From: Gracilaria domingensis
Lineage: Eukaryota > Rhodophyta > Florideophyceae > Gracilariales > Gracilariaceae
Length of the DNA: 64,000 nt
Assembly (NCBI GenBank): GCA_022539475.1
Contig: VCMS01000005.1
Span: forward strand, 372,001 to 436,000
Direction of reading: 5' to 3'
Shown: in pieces, positions 49,130 through 60,135 of the stretch
Layout: each line of letters opens with the position of its first letter
Position numbering within the stretch: the stretch's first letter is position 1
Translations under genes and position numbers: made by a program
The notes under the pieces: model-generated
Database searches by the model: none
Told to the model about the DNA's origin: nothing
The model's input: only the letters and a program-made list of their open reading frames with translations

Positions 49130-52100
49130 ATGCCCCTTCGACATATACGCTCGCACATTCCGCCGCGTCCATCCAGTCTCATCCCAAAGGATGTCACTCG
49201 CGTCTCCGCCCTCGTCAACTCCTCTGGCGCGGATGGCTCCGGAATCACCGTCGCTGTACTGGATACAGGCGTGGATCCAGGCGCGCCTGGTCTCTCGTAT
49301 ACCACCGACAATAAGAGAAAAATCGTGGATATCGTCGACTGCACTGCGTCTGGAGATGTGATTACCACCACCTCAATAACTTTGGCCTCCTCTGAAAATA
49401 CCATTCAAGGTCTTTCAGGTCGCACACTTACTGTTCCGCAGCATATTATTGCCCTCAATCCGTCAAGAGTGTTCAAGTTGGGGATCAAGCAAGGTTACGA
49501 GCTCTTTCCAAGTACTCTAATATCCCGATTAAGGAAAGAAAGGAGAGCCGCGTGGGACAAGCATCTCCGTGGCTCCCTAAACTGCGTTCGACAACAATTG
49601 TACCAACAAAACGAGAGAAAGATCGGCCAACCCAGTGTGGAGGAGTTGGAAGCTCGCCAAGCCGTTTTGCTGTCTATGGATAAAGCTTATGTCGACTACG
49701 GTCCTCTGTACGACGTCCTTGTTTTCCATGACGGCACCAGATGGCGGGCGGTCGTGGACACCTCTGAGAACGGAAATCTTGAGCACTGCGACGTTCTAGA
49801 GGATTATGCGGTGCATGGAAACTACTCTCAGTTTGGTGGGGGCGTCATGATGAACTTTGGCATAAATATATATGAGGACGGCGATCTCGTCAGCATAGTC
49901 GTCGACGGTGGTTCCCATGGGACGCACGTGGCAGGCATTCTCGCTGCTCATTTTTCCGACTCTCCGCATCTAAATGGTCTTGCTCCAGGAGCCAGAATTG
50001 TCAGTCTCAAAATAGGCGATTCACGTCTATCTAGCATGGAAACGCACCAAGGCGCTATGCGTGCATTAGCGTACGTTCTCAATCACAGTGGCCCTTCACG
50101 AGCAGGGCAAGATCGGGAAGAAGCGGATGAATCTCTCTCTGGAGATGGCTCTCAGAAGGGTCCCCAGGAAACGCCGAACGATAGTCACGAGTCGCTGTCG
50201 ACTTCCCAAACTCAGAAGAATTGTGCGAAGGCTGAACCCATTCGGATTGACGTGTGCAATATGAGTTTTGGCGAACATTCTCGAGATGTTAACCAGGGGC
50301 GTTTTGTGACTTCAGTTGAAACGTTAGTGAACAAGCACAATGTGCTTTTTTTAAGTTCAGCTGGAAACGAGGGTCCGGGGCTTTCTTCCGTGTCTGCACC
50401 AGGTGGTACTACGGATTCTATCATTGGAGTCGGAGCGTATGTAACGCCGTCGATGTTGACTGAAGCGTACTCATTGCTCCATTCGGAGTTTGGGGACTAT
50501 GAAACGAGTATGACCGGCGCAGATGATGATTCACGTCGAGGGGAAGCGAGCACTGCAAATGATCCTTCTGCCCACACAGAGCAACGCCCAGTTGTTGCCT
50601 TGCCATATACCTGGTCTTCACGTGGACCTACTTGGGATGGTGCTATGGGAGTGAGTATCTGCTCACCTGGAGGTGCTATCGCCCCTGTTCCGCTGTGGAT
50701 GTTGCGTAAGAAGATGTTGCTGAATGGCACATCTATGTCCTCACCTTCGGCGGCGGGAGCTGTAGCAGTCGTCTTGTCATTTTTGAAAAGCCGAAAGATT
50801 CCTTACACATCTGCTCTTATTCGACGGGCGCTTGAAAACACGGCTAGACCGCTTAAGTCTCCGTCATATAGTTTGGATCCGAAGGCGAAACGTATAACCT
50901 CAGAATCTCACTTAGAAGAACAGAAGTCCAAGTTTGACTCGGAGTACTATCATGACATAGTTTTTGCTGCAGGATATGGCAGTGTTGACGCCCTTGCAGC
51001 TTGTCAGTATATTGAAAGGTACATGTCTTCAAGAAGAGTAGTAAGTGAGTCGGAATTGCAGAATACCGTACCGCACAGGACACGAGCTGCTGAGGCTGTT
51101 GCGACATCGCTGCTTGAAGTATCAGATTCGGCAATAGAGAAGCATCAAGAGAAGAAGAGCTCGAACGGTCCGACGAAGGCTGAAAACGGCATTTATTATC
51201 GCAGTCACGAAAACTGCGGAGACTCCACATTTTGTTTACAAGACTGGTGCATTAAGGTGAAAGTCGAGGATGGCTCTCCCGCACGCAGGAGCTCGAGTAA
51301 TCCTGGGTTTGGTGCGCTCAACACAACCAGAGGAATATATCTTCGTGGTGCATCCCAAACGAGTTCGATACACAAAGCTAGTATATCGATTGAACTGGTC
51401 CCAGGAGATGAAGAGTGTGTTGAGTCTAAGAAAGCCTTGGCTGATATGGAGGTTGTCATTTCTTTACACTGCTCAGCATCGTGGGTTGAGGTACCGTCCA
51501 CAATGTTGCTACTGGGGGCGGGCCGATCGTTTTCAGCTTGTATAGATCCAACAAAGCTAACTTCAGGACGGGCTCATTTCGCGGAGGTGGTCGGTATGGT
51601 ATTCAATCAAGGACAACAGAAAGGGAACGAAGGTCCTGTTTTTCGAGTGCCAATCGCAGTTCACAAACCAGAGCCTTTGGTTGATGGGGTAACTATAAAG
51701 CCATTGAGAGACCTCTCCTTTGCTCCGGGTTCTGTCATTCGAAGGTTTTACGATGCTCCAATTGGCGCTACTTATGCGCTGTTGAGGATCAATACTGGGA
51801 GATTGTCTCTCCCTGTCAACTCGAATGCAACAGGTTTGAACTCAAGCATTCATGGCCGTCTCAGTGAGGAAGCCAGCGCTGTCGAATTCTCAGAACTGTC
51901 GTCAAATCCTTCCCAGCCAGATGAATTAGGCGGATTTCCTCTCGTCAAGAGACATAGAGCCAGATCAGCCGGAGAGCAGAGGTCTGATTCGAGTGATGCG
52001 AAAATGCATGCCGCGCAGAAGAAGACGAGCAGTGAATCGACTGGTATTGCACACACGAACAGACCGGCGTCGAGTAGGATAACCGGTGCTGCAGACGCAA

Positions 52101-54127
52101 GAAGCTTTGAAGTTCATGTGGTACAACTGGGCCCTCGGAAGCACTGCGGGGAACTAGAATCAAGACAGTTTTGCACATTACGACCGGGTATGGTGAAGGA
52201 GCTTATTATACAGGTGAAAGGTGGATCTACTCTGGAGTTGTGCTTAGCACAACTATGGTCATCTCCTGGAGATTCTATCATTGAATCCGTCGACCTCGCG
52301 TTTGGAGGTCTGCTTCCTAGCCCATCTTCCTTGTGTGTCTCATCTGGAGCGTCCTGCTTTCCCCATGTGGAAGTAACGAACTTCCTTGAAGCTCCAATAT
52401 CTCACGTACGGGGTGTTGGATACATATCTGGGTATGCCCCGCGCGGATCGATGAACAAAATACAACGCACTGTGTCCCCATCATCGTCGAAGTTGAGAGC
52501 TCTTGTCGTGAGAGATATTTTCCCGGAGAAAGGAACTATGTTCCAACTAGAACTTCAATACGAATTTGATGTGTATGACTCTTCTTCTATTGTTCGTCTT
52601 CTATTTCCGGGTCTTAATGGTGCTGTGTATGAGGCTGAGGTAGAAGGGGGGCCCTACGTAACGGTCCATGATCGGAACAAACAATTCATGTGCGCCTCAG
52701 ATATTTATCCTCGAGAGATATCGCTTGGTAAAGGTGAGTACAGTGCCACCGCCTATCTTCGTCATGACAAAGTGGACGTTCTTGAAAAACTCCGAGATCT
52801 CGGTGTAACAGTTCAGTACGATATGTCAAGCCCCATCAACTTAGAGGCATTCGACAGTTCTCATGCGGCAAGTCTGAGTCTTGATCAAAGACGTTCTTCG
52901 AAGGCGACAACGACTTTGGAATGTGGGGAACGAAGGGCATTCTATTTTGCAGTTCCAAAGAGATCATCTTTTCCAAAGTGGGTTGCTGTAGGTGACATCG
53001 GAATTGGCCAAATGTCGATTGACAAAGTCTTATCAGCTTCTAGCAGCAGCTCTAGACGTGGAAACTACGTTCCTTCGTATCCTATATCATTCTTCATAGG
53101 ACCGTTGACATCGTCATCAAAAGGCGAGAATAAGACCTCCCGGGAGAAGAATAAATCGAAGGAAGGTGCAGATGATTCAATTCGAAACGGTGACGACTCC
53201 TCTGATCAGGTAGAAGGGAATGGCAATCAGTTAAATGGATCGAATGAAGAGCCAGACAAATGGTTTGAAGACGCAGCACGGAAGCTAAGGTTAAAGAGGC
53301 TGCGTTCGCTTTTGAAAGAGAGCAAGTTTTCTACCTTTGATACGCTTTGTACATCCCTGCGAGAGAAGTATCAAGAAGACACTGAATTCCTTCTCTTGAA
53401 CCTAGAGCGCCATGATGTCCATGCAGCGAGATTGTATCGGAAAGACGGTCTAACAGACAGTTTCCGCGAAATTGTTGATCGCATTGTTCAAATCGCAGAT
53501 ACGATTAGCAGAAATCTCAACCCAACAGCGGTTGCCACTCATTTTGGAATGATGGTTGACACAGAGAACTCGGAGGAAGTGAGTCGAAGAAAGCAATTTG
53601 AAACGAAGAGGGCGCAGTTGATAGAAGCCTTATTCCGCAAGACCCGTGCATTGTGCCTTTGCTCGCTGCCAAACCTGACTACGTTTGCAAGCAATAGTGC
53701 TGCTACATCAGTACAGAGCACCGCAGAGAATGGGCAGCATGAGGACTGTTCTTCAAGTGAGCATATGGGCAAGGATACGGAAGATAAGTGCGAGCAAGCG
53801 TTTAAGGACTTGATAAGGTGGGTCACGCTTGATGGGAAGGGTTCCATGCCTGGTTCGTCGGCAAAGGCTGAAATGCGTGACGGGTCAACAACTAGTGAGG
53901 ACTTAGCACTGCTGGGAGCGTTGAGAGAGGTACGAAGAGGCCAACTAGGATTTGCGCTTCGAGTATTGGATAACTACTATGGGGGCGGATCATCGAGGAG
54001 AACAGAGGCTCAAATCGTCATTACTTTTCGGGAGGCTCTTTTTGGACGACTGGGATGGACGCAGCTGGCAGACAGAGAAAGAGATTATGCTAGAGTGCGA
54101 TATCCGAAGCATTTCGCTCCGTTTTAA
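49130..54127 (+). CDS. TPP2: tripeptidyl-peptidase II
   Basis: A 1665-residue giant subtilisin-family exopeptidase that removes tripeptides from oligopeptides released by the proteasome in the cytosol. The catalytic aspartate is D45 in AVLDTGVDPGAPG, the histidine H263 in GGSHGTHVAGI, the oxyanion N413 in SAGNEGPG, and the serine S535 in NGTSMSSPSAAG. A long insert between D and H (about 75-260) is typical of TPP II. The remaining 1100 residues are the beta and helical C-terminal domains, with charged linkers (about 930-980 and 1325-1380) longer than usual. The length is above the animal form (about 1250). The N-terminal IPKDVTRVSALVN matches the family start. ATG 49130; an upstream in-frame GTG at 49082 is not used. 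No intron. Confidence 0.93.
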   Translation: MPLRHIRSHIPPRPSSLIPKDVTRVSALVNSSGADGSGITVAVLDTGVDPGAPGLSYTTDNKRKIVDIVDCTASGDVITTTSITLASSENTIQGLSGRTLTVPQHIIALNPSRVFKLGIKQGYELFPSTLISRLRKERRAAWDKHLRGSLNCVRQQLYQQNERKIGQPSVEELEARQAVLLSMDKAYVDYGPLYDVLVFHDGTRWRAVVDTSENGNLEHCDVLEDYAVHGNYSQFGGGVMMNFGINIYEDGDLVSIVVDGGSHGTHVAGILAAHFSDSPHLNGLAPGARIVSLKIGDSRLSSMETHQGAMRALAYVLNHSGPSRAGQDREEADESLSGDGSQKGPQETPNDSHESLSTSQTQKNCAKAEPIRIDVCNMSFGEHSRDVNQGRFVTSVETLVNKHNVLFLSSAGNEGPGLSSVSAPGGTTDSIIGVGAYVTPSMLTEAYSLLHSEFGDYETSMTGADDDSRRGEASTANDPSAHTEQRPVVALPYTWSSRGPTWDGAMGVSICSPGGAIAPVPLWMLRKKMLLNGTSMSSPSAAGAVAVVLSFLKSRKIPYTSALIRRALENTARPLKSPSYSLDPKAKRITSESHLEEQKSKFDSEYYHDIVFAAGYGSVDALAACQYIERYMSSRRVVSESELQNTVPHRTRAAEAVATSLLEVSDSAIEKHQEKKSSNGPTKAENGIYYRSHENCGDSTFCLQDWCIKVKVEDGSPARRSSSNPGFGALNTTRGIYLRGASQTSSIHKASISIELVPGDEECVESKKALADMEVVISLHCSASWVEVPSTMLLLGAGRSFSACIDPTKLTSGRAHFAEVVGMVFNQGQQKGNEGPVFRVPIAVHKPEPLVDGVTIKPLRDLSFAPGSVIRRFYDAPIGATYALLRINTGRLSLPVNSNATGLNSSIHGRLSEEASAVEFSELSSNPSQPDELGGFPLVKRHRARSAGEQRSDSSDAKMHAAQKKTSSESTGIAHTNRPASSRITGAADARSFEVHVVQLGPRKHCGELESRQFCTLRPGMVKELIIQVKGGSTLELCLAQLWSSPGDSIIESVDLAFGGLLPSPSSLCVSSGASCFPHVEVTNFLEAPISHVRGVGYISGYAPRGSMNKIQRTVSPSSSKLRALVVRDIFPEKGTMFQLELQYEFDVYDSSSIVRLLFPGLNGAVYEAEVEGGPYVTVHDRNKQFMCASDIYPREISLGKGEYSATAYLRHDKVDVLEKLRDLGVTVQYDMSSPINLEAFDSSHAASLSLDQRRSSKATTTLECGERRAFYFAVPKRSSFPKWVAVGDIGIGQMSIDKVLSASSSSSRRGNYVPSYPISFFIGPLTSSSKGENKTSREKNKSKEGADDSIRNGDDSSDQVEGNGNQLNGSNEEPDKWFEDAARKLRLKRLRSLLKESKFSTFDTLCTSLREKYQEDTEFLLLNLERHDVHAARLYRKDGLTDSFREIVDRIVQIADTISRNLNPTAVATHFGMMVDTENSEEVSRRKQFETKRAQLIEALFRKTRALCLCSLPNLTTFASNSAATSVQSTAENGQHEDCSSSEHMGKDTEDKCEQAFKDLIRWVTLDGKGSMPGSSAKAEMRDGSTTSEDLALLGALREVRRGQLGFALRVLDNYYGGGSSRRTEAQIVITFREALFGRLGWTQLADRERDYARVRYPKHFAPF

Positions 54128-55256
54128 CTTTCTAGGTAGAAGCATAGCTTTCTTCAAGCTCATAACGATGCCAAACAGATGTTTCTAGTTGTTCACTCCA
54201 TTTATTAGGGAGTATCGAGTACAAAGATTGCTGTATCTGTGGATGACGACATCTTTAATCTAAGTGTATCATGCGACTTTATTTCATGTACCAAGTCTCT
54301 GACGGTAGTCCTGCGAGGTTGGACCAGGCACTTCCTCAGCACACTGTTGGACCCTGATAAAAGAAAAGTTGCTTCTCCGCGTGCACTGCAGACCGGTCCA
54401 CGAATGGGGAGCACTACAGTTCAAGGCTCTTGCCATGGCATTGCATGCCGACAACTTCGTGGCACGAACCTGGATCATAGAAGAACAAGACATGAAACAA
54501 GTCAGAAGCACGTACTACCGCAAGATTGCGCGTCGTGGAGTTTGTGCACGGCATCCTAAATGCAATGATTGTACGGAACGATCATGACGAGGGCAAAGCG
54601 TTAGAACTTGGATCGGCAGGCACCCAATGGCGAAAGACTCGTTTTCGAGTTGCAATCACTGAAGACTTTAGCTAGAGGTACATCCTCCTGCCTGCGAAGA
54701 ACTCCATCTGATCAGTCAGCGAAAAGACACAGAGTTAGAAGCGTGCTTGGGGGAAGTCGCAGAGCGACGGAAAAAATTAGTGCAAAGAACGCTCGTGGTT
54801 TACCACGGTGTTCCCAAGCCCAGTCTCCTTTAGTAAAAAGCGAAAAGAGAGTTTCATGACAGGGGAACGCGTCCTGGGGAGGGAGGAAACGGATGGGTGG
54901 CCGGCGGTCACCGCCGACTTTTATACTGGTCTCGCCCACATGATCCAAGCGGGGAGCCTCTGCAATTGGGCAACTTTCACCAACGGCTATTATTTTTTTT
55001 GATGTACATGGAAGCAAGGTGTAACAGTTGTACAGATCTGATGTTGGCAGTACACGTCGTCGAGACGAGGGCATTGTTTTCGCATGGATCGGCGACGCCG
55101 GCGGTAGCCATCCAAGTTTTCGCCTTCTAGCTAGTACGTAAGCAGAAATAGGGCAGCAGACCGTCTAGGAGTGACTGCGCCGGGCATTCACGAGACCGTC
55201 TACCCAGCTAACCGTAAACCTCCGTTGAAGTGCGGTCGGTCTGCTTCACTGCAATC
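54128..55256. other. intergenic, nothing recognised
   Basis: About 1.1 kb with short overlapping frames and no domain. A stretch near 54925-54932 (TTTTATAC) is too far from the next gene to be its TATA box with confidence. Confidence 0.5.
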
Positions 55257-55718
55257 ATGGCTCCGAGACAAGTTTTCCTCAAGACGATCTCGGGTAGCAC
55301 CGCGGTGCTCCCATCCGTTGAGACCACAGCCGATCTGTTTGCTGCTGCCGCCGAAGTGGAACAGATCCCTATCGATGACCTCCGTCTTACTCACGCTACT
55401 CGCGATATTACTTCCGATGATCAGTTGCTTGAAGAGCTCGGTATCTTTGACGGTGCCAACATTTTCGCGCTAGCCAGGCTCCGTGGTGGCGGAAAGAAGC
55501 GCAAGAAGAAGACGTACACCAAGCCAAAGAAGATCAAGCACAAGCACAAGACCGTGAAAATGGCCGTTCTTAACTACTATAAGATCGATAGCGATGGAAG
55601 GATTGAGCGATTGAGGAGGGAATGTCCAGCTGATGTTTGTGGAGCTGGTGTCTTTATGGCAAAACATGAAGATCGTGTCTACTGCGGAAAGTGCAGCCTT
55701 ACATACGTTCACTCTTGA
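55257..55718 (+). CDS. RPS27A: divergent ubiquitin-like / ribosomal protein eS31 (S27a) fusion
   Basis: A 153-residue fusion. Residues 4-78 are a ubiquitin-like domain ending LRGG. The cleavage site is after G78, followed by GKKRKKKTY of ribosomal protein eS31. eS31 has a basic N-terminal tail, then the zinc finger CPADVC and CGKC. The ubiquitin part is strongly diverged: of the seven ubiquitin lysines only the K6 equivalent (K9) remains, K48 is Arg, K63 is Asp and I44 is Thr. The IPxDxxRL turn and the RLRGG tail are kept. So it probably acts as a folding/processing leader and may not be used as a ubiquitin. ATG 55257, no intron. Confidence 0.93.
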   Translation: MAPRQVFLKTISGSTAVLPSVETTADLFAAAAEVEQIPIDDLRLTHATRDITSDDQLLEELGIFDGANIFALARLRGGGKKRKKKTYTKPKKIKHKHKTVKMAVLNYYKIDSDGRIERLRRECPADVCGAGVFMAKHEDRVYCGKCSLTYVHS

Positions 55719-56149
55719 CTGTGCCCACTGGGACAGTTCTGTACTCCAGTTCAGTGCGTGCGTTATAGGAAAACCGTAACAGAATGTACATTGTCTCTCA
55801 CGGCATTTGTGCCTTGCAGAGGGGTACTGGTATTCTGTGGGATTATTACTACGCTAACGTAGGATGGGAGCGCATGATGTCTTGGGTAATGACTTTCACG
55901 AGAGGAGTACGACAGTTAGAACCCGGCGATATACGATATCGTAACAGGAAGTAAAGAATGTGCACCATTTTCCTCAAAGTTGGCAAGCTTCAGATGCGAA
56001 TCGATTGTTCTTCATTTTCTAGTCTTGGTTGCGGGAATTGGACACGCCCATCTAGAGAGCTTTGCCCCTAGAGGAGTATTGCTCATCACGTCTGCGGTAA
56101 GAGTTCTGGTTCGATAGATGTCTTCAAGAGGACTGCGGTAGCTCTTCTT
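55719..56149. other. intergenic between convergent genes
   Basis: No feature seen apart from 3' flanks. Confidence 0.5.
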
Positions 56150-57382
56150 CTAGTCAGTGGTTGGTGAAGATATCCCATCCACATTTTGCTGAACAAGTTC
56201 TGCAGAAAGCGTAGCCAGACGTCGCTGTCGATCTACAGACGGAAGAAGCTCTTGCGGTACGCAACCCCTATATGCGACGTAGTCACATTGGTCCGTGAGT
56301 TCCTGACAAAGAGAATAAACCAAACAAATCTTTCTACACTGGCTTTTCTCTTGCAACTGGTGCACAAACCGTGATCCAGTCGTTTGGCTTGTCCGAAGCC
56401 CTTTCAAATCCTTAACTAGTTCTCTGGCTATGCTCTGTAATTTTCTAATCGCGTCATCTCGAGTTCTGATGAGCTTCACCACGTCCTTGACCGATTGTTC
56501 CGAATTTCGCTCGCAAGGAATGTGACGCCTCTCAGCGAGAGAACTTCCATAATCGTCATAACACGAAAGCTTCTCGTTCGATTCTGGGGTCTGAGTTTCA
56601 CAGCCGGTGTTTCGGGGGTCCCTAAAAGGAAAGTAATTAAGAAGACTCAACTTCTCCAACTCATGGATACACTCAAACAAGGATTCAATTCTTATCTTCA
56701 GAAGTCTTACGAGTTTCTGGACATCTTCTGAACGATCTGAAGGAACCGTAGAACGATCTGAAGGAACCGTAGACACTTGTCTATCCTCCTGCTCGTACTT
56801 TTTCAACACTTCTTCAGATTCAAGCAACTGCTCCTCTTTCTTGGAAATGGAAGAACGACATTCCTCAATCTCGAGTTTAATCAACCGCGCATTCTTCGAC
56901 ATATCCTCCGCATGAGCTCTCGGTACTCCGTTTTCCTGACCCATCTTCTCAACAAACTCATGAGTTTTAGCCTTTGCACGAAAGAGGCGAAGCAGGTCAA
57001 TGCGTTCTTCCGTGTCTTGTTTGTCGCTGAGCAACTTTTTTAGAGCGTCCGTCACGTGATTGAGCTCAGTTCTCATCTTCTTAATCTTCTTGCTGCTCCT
57101 CTTTTTCAGCACATTAAAACTCTTTTTTTTTGATGCCGACAAGGAAGTCTCTTTGTCAATTTGAAAAGACATTTGTTCCCGTTCTTGAGATAGGAGATGC
57201 ATCTGATCAAGTTGGAGAGAAAGGATCTCTGACTGCTGGTATATGAGTGAGTCCGCATCTTGCACCTCAAACCAGGCTGGAATTTCGTAAGAGCCCACAG
57301 GAATGGTTCTTTGAATTTGAATGGGCTTGATATGTGTCGTTTCGTGGTCGTACTCGCCCTTCCCACTGAAACATGTCATCAT
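56150..57382 (-). CDS. coiled-coil protein, unrecognised
   Basis: A 410-residue protein from the first ATG (57380-57382; the open frame extends upstream only from GTG). Long heptad-like helices run through about residues 40-230 and 300-350 (for example LLSQEREQMSFQIDKE, then RLIKLEIEECRSSISKKEEQLLESEEVLKKYEQ). A basic run KKRSSKKIKKMR is near 90-100. There is an exact seven-residue tandem duplication, STVPSDR twice (around 56739-56780). The C-terminal third has more helices and scattered cysteines. There is no signal peptide or membrane segment. Cytoskeletal, trafficking or kinetochore roles are all possible; I do not recognise the family. Confidence 0.65.
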   Translation of the reverse strand: MMTCFSGKGEYDHETTHIKPIQIQRTIPVGSYEIPAWFEVQDADSLIYQQSEILSLQLDQMHLLSQEREQMSFQIDKETSLSASKKKSFNVLKKRSSKKIKKMRTELNHVTDALKKLLSDKQDTEERIDLLRLFRAKAKTHEFVEKMGQENGVPRAHAEDMSKNARLIKLEIEECRSSISKKEEQLLESEEVLKKYEQEDRQVSTVPSDRSTVPSDRSEDVQKLVRLLKIRIESLFECIHELEKLSLLNYFPFRDPRNTGCETQTPESNEKLSCYDDYGSSLAERRHIPCERNSEQSVKDVVKLIRTRDDAIRKLQSIARELVKDLKGLRTSQTTGSRFVHQLQEKSQCRKICLVYSLCQELTDQCDYVAYRGCVPQELLPSVDRQRRLATLSAELVQQNVDGISSPTTD

Positions 57383-58466
57383 CTTGAGCTTGTGAGAATG
57401 TTTAGATTGATGTGAGAGAATGCACCGGAAGCAATGACAAAGAGGTCTTCTTCTTCTTACTGTATCGTAGTATGATAAAGAAGAAGGTGGATGGTAACGT
57501 ATTGACAGTCTCGTCTGCTTTCGGAGAGTTAAAGCATCTTTGCCGACTTCTTTCTTGCACTCGGCTGACAACGACTGTCTGTTTTTGTGAACTCCAGACC
57601 CTCGAGCTCTTGGAGTCGCCAAGCAACAGATTAGTGTCACTCCTCATCCCCCTCGTAGCACGTCCCGGTAATGGCCGTCATGGCCCGTAAGAAAAACGAG
57701 CCATAGCAGGGCTGATGGGCAAGTAATAAGAGGGGTAGTAGCCCCCAATACTGCCCACAGAGTTTGCTGCATTTGTAAAGGAATCTCAATAGCAAATAGC
57801 ATAACATGATAAGTTGGGTACTTGCAGCGGTCGAGTCTCAAATAGCGTAATGTTTCGAGAGGCGGCGCGATTTATGTGGATATTCGAAAGTGGAGTTTTG
57901 ACGCTATGGGTTCCAAGCATGATGACAGTTCTCGTTGGACATCGCTCAATGGCTGTTTAATCGTCCCTAATGTCAGAAACAAAACTGGAGTGGGCCTCTG
58001 CGGTAGAAGTGGCCCAGAGTCAACCTGTTTGGATGAGATTCTTTCGAAAGCCGAGTCAACACCAGTTTGAGTTCATGGCACTTTTCTTGTTCATTAGTCT
58101 GTGACAGTGAGCAGTATCATACTGATGATAAATCTTAACTCATTTGTACATATTCTGAAACACACAAGGGCGATATACTCTCTAGGGGTACATTGCAATA
58201 CATTTGCTGCGGCGTTACTGAGCACTTTCAACTGATTTCCTGTTTATGGCTCGACCAATTGAAGTCATCATCCATTTCTCAAGAAATTCGGTATCACCGC
58301 TGTGTGTTCGAAACTCGGGCAAACAATCTGATATAGTTTCTCTTACGACTTGCGTCGTGCAAGCAAATGTCTGACAAGTATCGGATGAGCAATAGCCCTC
58401 TTTAGTAGGCCCCAGCTCGAAGCAGTTAGTAGCTCGCTGCTTTCATCTTCAATATTTCGCGGAAAC
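57383..58466. other. intergenic, nothing recognised
   Basis: Leader of the coiled-coil gene and further unassigned sequence. Small open frames only. Confidence 0.45.
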
Positions 58467-58574
58467 AGTATCCTTCCTTTTGTCACTCTGCTCTTCCAGG
58501 CTGCATCATGACTGCACACGATGAATGCAGCCTGGGCATTCCCGACAATGGGAAGTGATAACGGGAAGGATACT
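58467..58574. repeat. imperfect 108-bp inverted repeat (hairpin)
   Basis: Arms of about 40 and 50 bp (58467-58506, 58525-58574) share AGTATCCTTCC at the outside and CCAGGCTGCAT at the inside, with an 18-bp loop and drift between. It lies just left of a 59-bp near-palindrome. Confidence 0.6.
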
Positions 58575-58593
58575 TCAAGACACATATCACAAC

Positions 58594-58652
58594 TTAGCAA
58601 GTTCGTGAATCATGACTTGTGATTCACAAGTCGTGATTCACGAACTTGCTAA
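58594..58652. repeat. 59-bp near-perfect palindrome
   Basis: Arms of 29 bp (58594-58622 and 58624-58652) around one base with one mismatch; the outer arm starts TTAGCAAGTTCG. The geometry is identical to the palindrome at 6460-6518 but the sequence is unrelated. A further 17-bp palindrome (ACATTACA-T-TGTAATGT) overlaps its end at 58652-58668. Confidence 0.85.
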
Positions 58653-58988
58653 CATTACATTGTAATGTATCCGTCAGGGCACTTTATGAACGTCTCCAAG
58701 CTGTTGTGTTGTGGTGCTACCTTCGCCATTATCTTGTGATAATATAGATTACCCGCGCACTTCGATACTATCAATTCACCACTTTCTATGCTGAAGGTGG
58801 CGATGCAGTCGAAGAAACAATTGCGAAGAACGGCGGGCAGTGATTAGATAACTTCCTTACCTCAAAGAATTCAGAGAATTTTTGCCATCGACGTCAAGCT
58901 TGAAGGCATTTTCGACGAAGTCTCTTGGAATGACTGTGTCTCAATAGACTGCCTGTCTCTATCGAATTTAGTCGTGCAAGTAGCTACA

Positions 58989-60135
58989 ATGTTGCGAGCA
59001 TGTCTTCGTGCGGTGCAGGTAACACGGAGGTATCAAACCATCAAAAGGGCTTCATGCATCTATACCCACCGAAGGCATTTTCCGTCTACTCGTATGGAAG
59101 CGCCAGCGGCGGTGCCTTTGGCTGCCGTGGAACTAACTGCGAAGAAAACTCCGAAAGGAACTTTCATTCAAAAAGCGGATGCAGCGCAAGAACTAGGGTT
59201 AATGGTTCGCGACCTTCGTGTGGTGGATCCCAGTTTCCGCTCACAAGCTCCAGCAATACTTCCCCGACAAAGTGCTATAATCATTCATCTGGCACATGTA
59301 AGGATAATTGTCCTAGCCGACCGAGTCCTTGCATTTGATCCAACTAATCCGGCTGTTGAGTACTTTCTACCGAAACTTCAAAGAAGACTGGACGCACCTT
59401 CTCATCCAATGCCTTTTGAGTTTCGAGCTGTAGAAGCTGTTCTGGTGGAGATTGTTTCCACTTTTAATGCTACGATTGGAACTCTCATTCCAAGCTTGGA
59501 TCTTGTACTTGATACTCTCTCTACTACCCAAGATTTTGGAGGAAGCACCGTTCAGAACTGCATGGATCGCTTACTTCCGCTTGAAAACGCACTTAATGAA
59601 TTCAGTGCCAAGGTTTCCCAAACACGGGCGGCCTTGAACGAGGTGCTGGTGTCTGACGTAAGTAACGGTTTCTCTCCTTCGTTCGCATTGCTTCTTGAAA
59701 TTACTAACATATGGACCACAGGAAGATATGAGCCTTATGTACCTCTCGACCTTTAAAGAAACCGGTGTCAGAAGGCGAGTGGATCAGCATGACGAAGTTG
59801 AAATGATGTTGGAAAACTATATGAAACAAATTGACACGGTGTACAGTGAAGTCATGACCGCGCAGCAAGCTATTAAAACAACAGAGAACGCAACCCAAAT
59901 CAGACTCGACGCCATGCGGAATCGGGTTCTCAGACTAGATATATTTCTTAACCTCGGAGCGGTAAGCGTGGGAGTGGGAGGTCTCGTAGCAGGGCTCTTT
60001 GGAATGAATTTGTTGAGCGGAATGGAAGAAGACCCTAGAGCTTTTTGGATCATTAGCGGACTTTCTTTCGCCACTTCAATAATGTTCTTCCGAGGCGTTC
60101 TGGCAGTTTTGCGGATGCGCCGCATCTTTCAGTAA
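58989..60135 (+). CDS. MRS2: MRS2/CorA-type magnesium channel, one intron
   Basis: Exons 58989-59657 and 59722-60135 encode 360 residues. The 64-bp intron has GTAAGT, a perfect TACTAAC branch and CCACAG, in phase 0; it joins NEVLVSD to EDMSLMYLS. The N terminus (MLRACLRAVQVTRRYQTIKRAS) is Arg-rich without acids, a mitochondrial presequence. The body shows RDLRVVDPSF, then VRIIVLADRVLAFD, PFEFRAVEAVLVE and the long-helix cytosolic/matrix domain. Two C-terminal membrane helices carry the pore motif G317-M-N319 (FGMNLLSG). The family forms pentameric Mg2+ channels of the inner mitochondrial membrane. ATG 58989; GTG 58974 upstream is not used. Confidence 0.9.

Noticed and set aside
48564-49361. 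Plus-strand frame of 265 codons and minus-strand frame of 171 codons upstream of TPP II
   Set aside because: They overlap each other and the start of the peptidase gene, and show no recognisable motif.
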